From contig QLIY01000296.1 in the NCBI GenBank assembly GCA_003260075.1, positions 62,001 through 126,000 on the forward strand: 64,000 nt of DNA, written 5' to 3'. Shown here in pieces: positions 48,056-60,117 of this stretch. Positions within the stretch are counted from its first letter, which is position 1; each line of letters opens with the position of its first letter. A program made the translations under genes and the position numbers. Source of the DNA: Phallusia mammillata. Its lineage: Eukaryota; Chordata; Ascidiacea; Phlebobranchia; Ascidiidae. The notes below the pieces were generated by a model. That model had not been told where the DNA came from and searched no databases. It was given only the letters and a program-made list of their open reading frames with translations.

Positions 48056-51000
48056 ATGAATCACTGGCTTGAAAGTATTATCAATGAGCGAAAGTTTGAT
48101 TTGCTAAATCAATCTCTCACAGGTAGGAACCGACTTTCTTTTGACTGTTTATCTGAAAGGAATATGTTTTAAATAAAATTTAAGCACAAGCTACAAAGTT
48201 GGAATAGACCATAGTTTTGGGGTGTTACTGGCAGTTTGAACTTGATTAACTCAACTCGTTATTTAAGCGAAGACTGTATAGTGGCCTGTTAGTAATTGAA
48301 AGCCTAAAAAAGTTTTTAAACATTTTGCAAGATCTATTTACCACATACATATAATATTGTTTAAACAAATAAAAGGATATGTTTTTCGTTTTTTTAAAAT
48401 GGCAAAAAGGTTGTCGAAACTTTATGTTTATGTATGTTGGTTGGTTTTCAAAAAAATATATAATCGTACACTGGGTGTATAGAGCTTAATACAGTTTAAA
48501 ACCTACTGAAATTTACGGGAGCTAGAATGCTAAATTGTTAAATCTCTTATTCAGGCGGTGTCGAGAACAATGGCTTGTTACCGGAAACGAGTCTGGTTGT
48601 TCCGGAAGAAAGTATTGACACCACCATTCCGCAATGCAAGGACCTCAATCCATACGTGTTAAAGGGAGATGGATGGATCCCGCAACATATCGTGAGAGCG
48701 GAGCGCAGTGTTTACAGCTTTCTTGCCGTATACATGACTTTCGTAACACTTCTTGGGGTCTCTACCAACGCCGTCGTTATTATTGCAACTTTAAAAAACA
48801 GGGTGAGTATTTTTTTTATTAACTGTTCATAATTATTGATGATTGCTTGTGAAGCGCCCCTTAGATAAACATAAATTGATAACTGGGTCAGCCCTTAAGT
48901 GTTCCTGCAAACTAATACCCCATGCCTATTGAAGCGTCATACAGTATTAGTCGGTCACCAAGCATTCTCATGTGACAAGGCGTAGGCTGCAAATAACTGG
49001 CCTGCAGCTGGGTTTCGAACCAACGACTGCAACTTTTCCAAGTAAACTACATAGGATTAGCGGTGGGCCTGTCGAAAGTCGAATTTTTTTTTCTTGTTTT
49101 AACATTTAATGTGCAAATCCAACTTCGCTTCAGGGGGGGGGGATAAACTGTTCATAATTATTGAAGATTGCTTGTGAAGCGCCCCTTACATAAACATAAA
49201 TTGATAACTGGGTCAGCCCTTAAGTGTTCCTGCAAACTAATACCCCATGCCTATTGAAGCGTCATACAGTATTAGTCGGTCACCAAGCATTCTCATGTGA
49301 CAAGGCGTAGGCTGCAAATAACTGGCCTGCAGCTGGGTTTCGAACCAACGACTGCAACTTTTCCAAGTAAACTACATAGGATTAGCGGTNTGAATTCTAC
49401 GAAGTAAACTACATAGGATTAGCGGTGGGCCTGTCGAAAGTCGAATCTCTTTTTTTTCTTGTTTTAACATTTAATGTGCAAATCCAACTTCGCTTCAAAA
49501 CTTTCGATTGTTTAAAACTATTTAGCCAAGGTTTTCTTTGGTGTTGCAATGCATCAAACATCTCTTTTACAGTTAAAATATGCTGAATGTTTAGGTAACA
49601 ATATAATTCTGTGTCATGTTTTTAAGCTTCTTAATTATATTCTGTTGCGAATTTTGACATTAAGGTTTTGCGTCAACCTCTCAACTACATCATTGTGAAC
49701 TTGGCCGTGGCCGATCTGCTAAGTGCATTGTTCGGAGGAGTAATCAGTGTCATGGCTAATGGTGCTGGCTACTTCTTCTGGGGAAAGACAATGTGTCAAG
49801 TTGAAGGCTACGTGGTGTCTAATTTCGGTAGGTTTAAATACCTAGGCTGTATGTTTTTTTAAAGAAAACCCGTCGTATGTTTTTGTTAAATTCAGCGTTC
49901 AAAAGAAAATTTTGTATGCTTTAAATCTATTACTTTGCCAAATGGTTTGGGCCCCAAAGTTAAAAGCACATCTAAGTAAATTACTTATTCCATCACGCAA
50001 CATTACAGTCATCGAATATAATATCTACATTAAAATATTTTTATATATACTGGTTAACAGGGTACAGCCTATTAAGAATTGTTGATTTAATTAACGGGGG
50101 GGGGGTTTTTTTTTATATGTACTGGTTAACAGGGTACAGCCTATTAAGAATTGTTGATTTAATTAACAGGTGTTACCGGCCTCAACTGCATTGCTGTAAT
50201 GGCATTCGAAAGATACTTTGTCATTTGCAAGCCATTTGGTCCAGTCAGATTTGAAGACAAGCATGCGTATATTGGTGAGTTTTCTCCAAAAAACATTGCT
50301 TTCGTAAACGCAATCTATTGCATTGACTAAAGTACTTAACCAAGTTTTATAAACAGTTCAACTAGTAGGCTTATTTTTGTAAACATACTTCCTGGAATAT
50401 TTGTAAGCTTTAAACAGAACTTTTATAGCATTTTTTGAATGTTTCGCTTTGAAACTATTTTTCCGTTTGGTCTCTCAAATTATTGCTGTTGAAAAACTGT
50501 TGAAAATTGTTGTTTTGTTAAGGTATCGCCTCAACATGGATTTGGGCAATTATTTGGAACACACCTCCACTTATTTGGTGGGACGGATATGACCCCGAAG
50601 GACTTGGTACCAGTTGTGCTCCAAACTGGTTTGTTAAAGGATACAGGTATGGGAAGAGTTTGTTGATGAAAACAACATTGTTTCTCATTACATAAAAACC
50701 TTTCAATTTTTTAAGCATGCTTTATATACTAATAGGCACTTACAATAGCGGCTAAAATATCCACATGCATGCACCACTGTAACATATTTTTTGTTATATT
50801 TAGGGAGCGAATGTTTATTATTCTCTACTTCGTCTTCTGCTTCCTTATTCCGCTTCTCATCATTGTCCTCTGCTACGGAAAACTGATTTGGACTCTTCGC
50901 CAGGTAATTTTAGTGGCCGGTAAATGGACGAGGTTGATTACCATTTCAACACAGTCTGTTTACTTTCTTATAACTTACATTAATGATAACAGTAAAACTG

Positions 51001-51942
51001 TAAGTCATTTCATTGGTTACAAACGAGAAATTTGCGTTGATTGCATGCAGTAACAAAATGTGCCTGCAACAGATCTCAACTTTTTTACTTTTCTTTCGAA
51101 GTGACTGAAGTTTTTTTATCCAACAGATTGCCAAAGAAAGTTCCCTTGCAGGAAGCACAAGCCCTGAAGCCGAAGTAACAAAGATGGTGGTGACTATGGT
51201 GGCAGCTTTTGTGTTATGTTGGCTTCCCTACGCTTCATTTGCCATGTACAATGTTGTTAACCCTGATGCACAGGTACTGTAAATCAATTTCTCTAAGTAA
51301 AACAATAAATCATGTTCAAGGACTAAAGCATGATTGCTAAGTTGTTTTCACTTTCTTTTGCAGATCGACTATTCACTTGGTGCTGCTCCGGCCTTCTTTG
51401 CAAAGACTGCGACAATATACAACCCTCTTATATACATCGGTCTGAATCGACAGGTGCAGTTATTATATTATTACCTGTTGAGTTAAACCTTGTGTCACTG
51501 CTGCTCTGTAGGATCATTCCTACTATGTCCAACAAAAGATCACACCAATAAATTATTTTGGTTTGAAAAAGAAATAAAAGCTAACGAGCATACGGTGGTT
51601 ACCAGCACCTTGTGGCCACTAGGCAGGGCCTGTTACTATTAGTTGTTGCACTGACTCATTGCAATGGGAACTGCGATATAACCATATGTAACTTGCTCGC
51701 CACTTTTACCAAAATGAAAAAGTTTGCATGAAAAAGTCGTGTATCAATGTTTACACAAGCATTACCAACAACTCGTGCTGTATGTTTAAACAAAAACGTG
51801 TTTTTGTTAGTTTCGCGATTGTGTGATTCGGATGTTCTTCGGTGGACGCAATCCATGGAGTGACGAGTTGGCAACGAGCCAGGTCAGCTCACAGGGATCT
51901 CAGATGACAACTGTCAGTAGCAACAAAGTTGGACCGGCATAA
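48056..51942 (+). CDS. Ciliary (vertebrate visual-type) opsin
   Basis: Retinal-binding GPCR, most like ascidian opsin1 and vertebrate visual and pineal opsins. Nine exons: 48056-48122, 48555-48802, 49665-49827, 50170-50274, 50523-50646, 50804-50903, 51127-51273, 51364-51453, 51811-51942. All phases agree; 1176 nt, 391 residues. Seven membrane segments. The chromophore lysine is K332 in [15 protein letters not shown], and NPxxY follows it. E152 in MCQVEGY is the counterion (bovine E113 position) and C149 the disulfide cysteine. The ERY motif is in [16 protein letters not shown] in loop 2 keeps the E181-position Glu and the partner Cys. The N-terminus has an NQS glycosylation site. The tail is Ser/Thr-rich and ends SSNKVGPA, but the paired palmitoylation cysteines of rhodopsin are absent (FFGGRNP). 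The likely tissue is larval photoreceptors, by analogy. Introns 2 and 4 contain blocks duplicated across poly-G runs (49134-49142, 50096-50105). Confidence 0.93.
48840..49500. repeat. Duplicated opsin intron 2 block with tRNA-like SINE sequence
   Basis: About 290 bp at 48825-49130 recurs nearly unchanged at 49143-49480 after a poly-G, and the second copy has a further short repeat around the N at 49390. On the minus strand it includes GTTGGTTCGAAACCCAGC, a good tRNA-like B box, suggesting a SINE. The duplication is probably an assembly join. Confidence 0.6.
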
Positions 51943-53506
51943 AATTAAAACCTTGATCTATGAACAACTTCAAAGTGTCTATGACGTTTAACTCATTGTA
52001 AGTTAAGCGATATTTCTATAAGTCTTTGTAAAAAGTGTGATTCAAAAGAATGTTGTACATATGTCATGGTATTTTTGTGTGAGATTGTTGTATAATTAAA
52101 GAACTAAATGATTTGTGCTTGTATTAAAAGAAAATGCGGTTTGCTTTGTACATTTTTCGATTAACTGCCTTTTAAGAGCGGAAATAGTTAATAAAATGCA
52201 CAACCGAATCTGTGTGATTTATTCCTCCGTTTTTTCTCATATTGCATTTTCATACTGCTTAATCACAAGTCGTTATCAAACATATGGGATTAAAATAGAA
52301 ATCAATGCTTTAATCCGATATACAAGCTCTCCAAAAAACGCCAACGATCCTTAAGGACTTGTAATTTCAGCCTAATCTTCTCCTCTATCTCTTAATAGCC
52401 GTACACAAATCCTTATTGATTCACGAAATGAAATATTTTACAGAACAATAAAAGCTTTTGTACCACGAGCACGAATAATGATTCTTGACGATTTTAGATG
52501 TAAATTTATTGTTTTCGGGATTATTGTTTGTTAATTAAGTTCCTTTTCCAAAGCTTAGCTTAGCAAACTGGCACAAGGTTCGTGTTATGTTGTTTAAAAC
52601 TCAAAATAAATTGTTTGGAATGGTTGTATGACAACTAATCATACAATGCAAGCATTTAACAGCTGAAAACAGTCTATAAAAGAGGATATTTTCACATGAC
52701 CACAATGTGACATTGTTTGCATCTACTAGAAAAATAGGAGTACAATTGGTTAAGCTTGTTGGTTTTATTCTTAACAACTGCTAGCATTTCTTCGTTAGTA
52801 ATTGTTCTGTAAAAATTTCATAATAGTTCGAAAGAGATTTTTGAAATACACGTCTAGTGCTAGACCTATTTTTGTCCACATTTACGGCACAAAAGTAGCA
52901 ACTAGCAACACCCACCTGAAAGACAATTCAAACAACCCACCTACTGAAACTAATCACTGCATTGCCACGTAATGTTTGTGACTCAAATATCCGGAGTGTA
53001 TGACCGTTAGTGATGGTTTCTCAAATACGTGTTCCACAATTGAGCAGAGAGCCGTCTAGCCAAGACAATTTGACAATATGTTTGCTTAAAAGTACAGTTA
53101 AAAGCATTGAAATGACTTTTAGCAAGTACTGATGCACAAATACAAATTTTATGGGTGTTAAATAACGATGATATAAAAGCTTTTGATTGTTTGGTGTGAG
53201 ATTAAAGTTTTCAAGCTACTTCTTTGTCATGGTAACTTTAAGTTCACTACAGCAAATGCTTGTAGGGGTTGGTCTAGTAAAGTTAGAGTCAAAATTACAG
53301 ATTTAGGTTTGTTCAGAACAGCTTTTGCAGACCACTGCAAACAGTGCAGCGGGCCAAATGCTCACCCATTTGCCCTGTTATAGACCAGTCTTATACGAAT
53401 AAACAAAGTCGTTGTTGATTCTATTTAACGCCTACCATATATGCTGCAGTTGTAATTTAACATTTGCAAGCATGGTTAAGTTCAGCTAGGCTTAGGGTAT
53501 TTGGGG
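51943..53506. other. Opsin 3' region and intergenic
   Basis: The opsin 3' UTR probably ends near AATTAAAG (about 52094) or AATAAAAG (about 52445). No further exon recognised before 53507. Confidence 0.5.
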
Positions 53507-55736
53507 ATGTCGAATGAAAGTACGAAAGGTTATTCTCCATACCCCGAAATTCAATCACCCGCCTTCGTCGCTTTAGATGGCGTTGTCTTGGTAACAAGCG
53601 TTTATGTGCTGATGTCAGTTCTTTGGTGGTTTAGGAAAAAGTAAGTATGTCATTTGTAAATTAATGAACTTGCTTGGTAGACTAATAAAGACGACAACTG
53701 TCTATTATAAACAAAGCACTGGAAAAACAACACAAAGTTGTAAATGGGCCTGAAACTGGAGCCCGAACCAGGCCCGAACCCGAATCGTTTTGGGGAAGTC
53801 AGGAGGGTTAGGCCCGAAAGTTTGATTGACAAGCGTATACACAATATACAATTGGTCCTAAACAAGGCGTTTTAGGGCTGTTAGACATTAGGTCAGGTCT
53901 AGCAACTGGCTACTTAGCTAGTTAAATGTATTTAAATAATTACTGACACAGAGTGTAAAACCCGAACCTGACCCTCCTTACAACTATGAAACCACATGGA
54001 AAATAGATTTGCTCATTTGCAATTGATTTTTAAAGACACAAGTCGCCATTGAGTAACACATCCCCAACTTCGAAGTTGTTGGATGCCTTGTTTGTTATTT
54101 TCCTGTTATTGGGATCTTCCAAGGCGTGTCTGAACCTAGTTTTCTTTTTTCTTCCACCACCTCAAACATCAGAAGACTGTGCAACTCTTGGAAGGGCTTT
54201 CCAATTTCTTCACGCATTCGGTAAGAATGGTTTCTATTTTTGGTTCAAGTTAAGTGAGCTTACTTTTAATACAGACATGTTCAAACTTTTTGTCAACGAT
54301 TTTTCTAAAAACGTAGATTAAACTTTTACAGTAAAAGTACGGGTACTTACGCACACTTATAGTGTGTTAAAACAACAAAATAACAAATAAACACCACAAT
54401 TTAAAACGCATTGGTGCTAAAGTAGAAGAGCTAAAAATCAAAAAAGTTGCGTACAAGTTTGGACAAATAGTAAATTAGTTGCTGTGATAATGATAAGCTG
54501 ACTGACAAGTAAGCTCGAGGTTTTTGTTGTTTTCTGTCGCAAATATTTCAAATATGCGCCTTCACTATTTCCAAATGTTGTCAATTTTAGGTTCTTCGGT
54601 CCTTTATATCTTTCTATGGATGCGTCAAAATACGTTGTACAGAGAAGAGGTGTTGGCGGCCCTGTCTACAAAATGTCTTGTCCGGTAAAGCAGTGCAATA
54701 TTAATAGTATATGAAAAGTGGCCGAAACAGGTTGTGTAATCAAATTTCCTTGTCAGGTTTAGTTGGTCTTTGCTTGGTGTCATTGGATTGACCAGTTTAA
54801 CTGGAATCATTGGTCTTATGGTAACCTCGGACTCCAGCAATTACTTTTATACCAACGATACATGTCTTCACATTGATCAAAACAGCATAAACACAACAGT
54901 GGTGTATTCGGGCTACACAGTCATACTTATAACTCAAGGTAAAAATAAACTTGTGGTTAGATTGATCATTGGCCATAAGTAGACTTTATCAAAACACTAC
55001 TGATGATGTCACACTTTGTGTCCAGGTAGCATATTGTTCCTGTTAACTAACATACTACTTCGACATCGTCAAAGCTTAGCAAGAAATTGCAGGTTGAATT
55101 CCAGGATAACAGACCCCATCGACATTCTCATAAAACACTGTTGTATTGCTACAGCCATATCGTCTGTCACAAGCTTATGTGTAATTATATTAAATGGTGC
55201 CATACTAAGAAACATGCTTTCCCAGCAGGTAAGGTACCTAATCTGTTAACATGTATGTTTGGTATTTTCTATGTTCAAAATGCTTTTAGTCGGCACAGTA
55301 CATACACTATTTACTATTTACTATTTAGTACAAGTTTTTGATGACCAAATTACTACTAGTTGCAAGCAGTGGTGGTATTCAAAATTTTTGTCAGCCGGTT
55401 CTATCACAAAAGTCACTTTTTTCAGCCGGTTCTGTTACAAACAGTCCATTGACCGCAACCAGTAATGCTAACCGGTTCGCTGATAAATTTTTGTGAGACG
55501 ATTCTAAAGAACCGGCTGAAACCAACCACTGGTTGCAAGCATGATTACATGGAATTTGTTTTGTATTTTAGGAGCTTTATGTGATATGGGACATGGAGTA
55601 CACCATTAACATCTTTTGTACGTTATATTGTTTTAAAGATAGGCAAAATATACTGTGGCCCTGGAAAAACATTGAACTGCCTATCACAATATCATCGTCA
55701 TCTGTGCGCTCTGTTGCAAGCAATCAAAATATTTAA
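53507..55736 (+). CDS. Orphan seven-transmembrane protein, GPCR-like
   Basis: Six exons splice cleanly: 53507-53640, 54036-54220, 54591-54684, 54757-54938, 55026-55228, 55572-55736 (963 nt, 320 residues). Seven hydrophobic segments can be drawn: about residues 22-43, 57-80, 90-115, 138-160, 185-212, 232-258 and 270-290. The N-terminus is short and lacks a signal peptide. The loop after TM1 is FRKKHKSPLSN. NDTC and NTT in the loop between TM4 and TM5 are possible glycosylation sites. I see no DRY, NPxxY or opsin lysine, so it is not a standard rhodopsin-class receptor, and I cannot name the family. It has no similarity I can see to the opsin next door. A MITE sits in its last intron. Confidence 0.8.
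53731..53990. mobile_element. AGTTGTAA / TTACAACT MITE-like element in 7TM gene intron 1
   Basis: Left end AAAGTTGTAAATGGGCC, right end CCTCCTTACAACTATG, interior GCCCGAACCCGAA and GTTTGATTGACA shared with about 15035-15240 and 56290-56350. No clear target-site duplication. Confidence 0.5.
55367..55531. mobile_element. CAGTGGTGGTATTC MITE with perfect TSD
   Basis: 165 bp, flanked by a perfect 8-bp duplication GTTGCAAG (55359-55366 and 55532-55539). Reverse-oriented member of the family at 5098 and 8165 (AGCCGGTTC repeats). Lies in the last intron of the 7TM gene. Confidence 0.88.
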
Positions 55737-56444
55737 CTTTGGGTGTTATAAGTAACTATTACCACGAAATCTTTTTTAAACTTCTGAGTTTGGACACTAA
55801 CTTTATTACAAATATATCATATTGACCAAAGCTTTCTTAATTTGGACAGCAGATAATTTGTGTCATAATAGGAGGTCATTGTGAAAAATTAAAGTAGAAA
55901 ACAACCAAATGCGTTAGTTAAAAGCAGCGCAGGACTTAAAAAATATAATTTATAAAAATATGCATATTTTACAGCTTGCCAATACCTCAATACGGACATG
56001 CAAAGGGTTGTTCGAAAATGCGTTACCACAGCTTTAGTTGGGTGTGCGGTAAATTTTTTTATTATTATTTAGCGTTTAATAAAAACTCTGTATAAGTGTC
56101 CATAGTATTAAGCGTGTAGGTGCATTAGGGTCAGGGGCCGCGTCAAGGAATGAAGGAAATAAAGACTACGGCAGAGTGTAGGTAGGCAAAGTTTTCATTC
56201 TTTCTCGAGTTCACCTCTGCTTTAGATACAAAGTAATGCAATTTGTTACTAACCAAAAAAATCTGAACAAACCAGAGTTGTAAACGGAGCCTGGAGCCCG
56301 ACCCGGATCGTTTTTGGGTAGCCCGTTTTGGCTGGATAGTTTGATTTACATGCCTATACATTAAAGTCCCAGTAAAGACAACCATCACCATAAGCAATGA
56401 ACTTGAACAAAGAACTGCATGGCATACTTGGGTAGTTAATTTTT

Positions 56445-56517
<73 letters not shown>

Positions 56518-57165
56518 GAACCAACCAATTAAAAGGCATTTTTTTCCTCCAAAAAACAGAAATTTAATGTCAAGGAAAAATAGCCAAGCCAATATATTTG
56601 AGTAACGAACAATGTTTCGAACACTCGTTTGTCACTTTAAACCAGCCTAACTTTTGAATTCCGTGGTGTGTTTATTTAAATAAATTACGATTCATACAAT
56701 CTCCCCGGTTGCGAAATTCACCTGATATACTTCAGGAAGCTAGCATTCACCCCAACTTAAATAGCTAAAAGCAGCACTACAGCGTGACTTTCATATTGAA
56801 AAAGTTTGTACAGCCCATTACAATGTCACAAATAAAACATTTTAAGCGTTTCTGGAAATCAAATATCATACTCGGGTTTTCAAAGCATTTCATAGATGTG
56901 TGTACGCTATAGTCAGAAAGGTCAATAAAATAAAAACAAAAATGCATAAAGCAATTATCAAACAAATTATTGCCCTTAGACTACCCACGTAACAGAAAAA
57001 TTTTAAGCCTAATAGGAGTTTTGTAGCGAATAAGAAATACATTTAGGATATAGTCGGAAATGGTATAGAAAATAATGCAAACAGTCCAACTTTCACAAAC
57101 ATTGAACATGATTTCGTTAATCTCTTGCAATAAAAAAGTTGCACAGGCCTCAAAATGAGTAAATA
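55737..57165. other. Interval between 7TM gene and TTC34-like gene
   Basis: Tail-to-tail 3' ends. Contains a poly-G run at 56446-56516 next to AGTTGTAA-family MITE sequence (about 56274-56350). No exon seen. Confidence 0.5.
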
Positions 57166-60056
57166 TTACTGAACAACACATTTGCTAATTTCGCGCTTTG
57201 CTCTAGCCCGGAGCTTTCGCATTGGGATATCGTTGTCATCCACGGACAGTGCAACTTCACAGAGATCATGACACTCCTGAAAGTTGTGACGTTCGTACGA
57301 TTCCATCGCTTGTCGGTAAAATATCTCACACAGAGAAGCTCGACCGGGTTTAACATGAACAAGGGTGAGGGCTTGGTCCCTTGAGAAATCAGAGTTTGTG
57401 TTTTAAAGCTACAAAAAAACTAAATGACTAATCTAGTCCAGATCACAGAGCCAGATTTTATACAGTTTTTACTTTTTACTAAACCGCCATTTTAAATTGA
57501 GTACATTTTTACACACAACAAAATCGTATTATCTTGGTTTGATCAGTTTTGCCAAATATCTCGAGTAAATTTAGTGACTCAAGAAAATGGACCCTTACTC
57601 AAATTAAGTTAAGCTAGAAAATTTTTATCACTCTGGTTTCAGTAATAAAATTAAATATCAACTGTGTTTTATGTTTCACTAAAACTGTTTTAATTTACTT
57701 TTAATTTAAACTGTCAAATTGCTAATGATAAGACCATCAGAAACTTGAGAAAGCTGCAACAATGCCACATTTCATGGTATTATTTGGTGTACGCCCAGGT
57801 TGCTGGGAGATAGTGTCGCCTTGACTATATGAACAATATACTGTCCATCTCAGTTGTTAATCTACATCAGTGCTTTTATACATTTTCCCCTCTTTTGCAC
57901 ACATCCGAATTAATTCCACACACACTTTTAGCACGGCTTGAGGTCAAGAGCGGTTTACTACTTTTTTTCAAAATAAAGACAGATTTCGGAAAAAGATAAA
58001 AGCCATACCTGATTGTGAGCCGAAAAAATATTTGAAAAACAGTTCTACAAATGGCCGACATATAACGAAACAAAGAAGCAGTAAATCTTAAATTGGCTTT
58101 CCGGTTGTGTTCTGGAATTTTTTTGGATGAGTCCTCATCCAACCCTTTGTACCTAAGCACCCTTCGCGGCTGTTATGGTGCAATACCTCGGTTTAAAAGC
58201 GCTGATCAATATCGTTATTTATTGGAAGTTTTCATCAGCCATTTGTGAGCAAAATCTCCAATAATAAAAATTAGTGTGTTTGGATAGAGAAGTTATCCAG
58301 AATAGACTCGACACGACCCTGTACTGCAAAACACATTGCTCACCTGTCGATATCAATGGCAGCTGCGTAGTCTCGGCAAGCCTGAAACTCTTTACCTTCC
58401 ATAAGATAAATAGAAGCACGAGAACAATAATCAATAGCCAGGGGTCGTTTGGTCGTCTCTTTAATGACTTCAGTAATGTCCACAATTGCTTTGCTGTTTC
58501 AAAAAAAGGTATCAAATGATATGTGGGTAAAAAGAATAAGCCTACCCACACAAATTGCCCAAAATATACTTTAAATACGAAAACAAATCTTAGCGTTATT
58601 TATGATGGATAGTATCATATTTGACTTTTCAAAGCTGTTTCACGCACACAATATGGTACTTGTCAAAACTGACTTCCGATTTGCACAAGCAAAAACAGAA
58701 AGCTATTTAAATTCCAAGATGTTTTGGGGCATAATTACTACCACCAATAATATAAAAGGCAAAACAACTTCATAACGGTCATCAAATAAACTTTTTTATA
58801 AAGTTAAGTTTAGTTTTTAACACATTGCGAATGAAAACATAAATTCATGTGTTCACTAGTTCACAAAATGATTTCTTACGCAGTGTCGCCGACTTTGGCA
58901 TTACACTTTGATCGTTTGCGCAACTTGTCGGTTTTGAAACTTGCATCAGCCAATAAGCTCAGCGAATACGCGTCACGTGCTTCGGAGTACTTCCCTTCCC
59001 GGGAAAACTCTTCGGCGTGGTTAAGCGACTCCTGAAAATGAAAACAGCCATGCTGGAGTTTTTGTCTCATTAACAATTATTAATGGAACAAAAACTGCAT
59101 TATAATGCACTAATTAGACGTAACAAAAGTTTTATGCTTGAAAAACCGAAACAAATTGTAAACCTCTACTAGACAGATGTAAGCCACATATTATTTATTA
59201 ATTAAGAGTAAATTCTCCGAAAAGGCATATATTCCGAATCCGGTCGAAGTTAAAATAGGAATTTTATTGAAATTATCTGGCCCTTCAGTTATTCGACTAT
59301 TTTAAATTGCTATTTTGATGATTATTTGTTGGCAATAATCACGAGATGTGACACGTGTTTTCTTACAGCAAAGCAGACAAACTTACATCAGCTAACTTTC
59401 GCCTTCGGGTTGGATCGAGTGCTTTCAGTACATAAACTAATCCGCTCCTGTCCACTCTACACAGAGATCGTAGCAATGTACTTGCTACATGATACCGGTT
59501 CATCTTCACGTTAATAAGACCAGCCCTAGCTACCGCGGTGACGTCATTAGGATTGAGCTCCATGACAACGTGCAAGTGACGTAACGCCTCGTCAAAGTCA
59601 CCTTGAATAAACAAACATACCATAAAAATTACTACAACGCAATACAAGTTTGTTTTCTTTTTCATTTTTAGAAGAGTCAAGCATTTCTAAAAGAATAAAA
59701 TTTGTGCTGTTTACAACAATAGATGCAATTTTTGCCTATCGCAATGATATGATATTCGTTTGATTCCGATAGATTGAAACCAAACCAACTTAATTTTAAT
59801 ATTTAGCACTACTACAATCCTCCAGTTAAAAACTCCAAACAAATTACCATCACTAAATCTAAAAATTTCACATTATGCAAACAAAAATGTTTTCCAAAAA
59901 TTGCAGCTGAATCATTTTAGGATTTTTTTATTTACCTTTCACAATGAGAATATCCGCATACATTCCATGCCAAGTAACATTTGTATCGTCCACACTGATC
60001 AGAAGCCGACCAAGCACCATTGCCTTATGCAGAATCTCGGCTTTCTCCATCGCACT

Positions 60057-60117
<61 letters not shown>

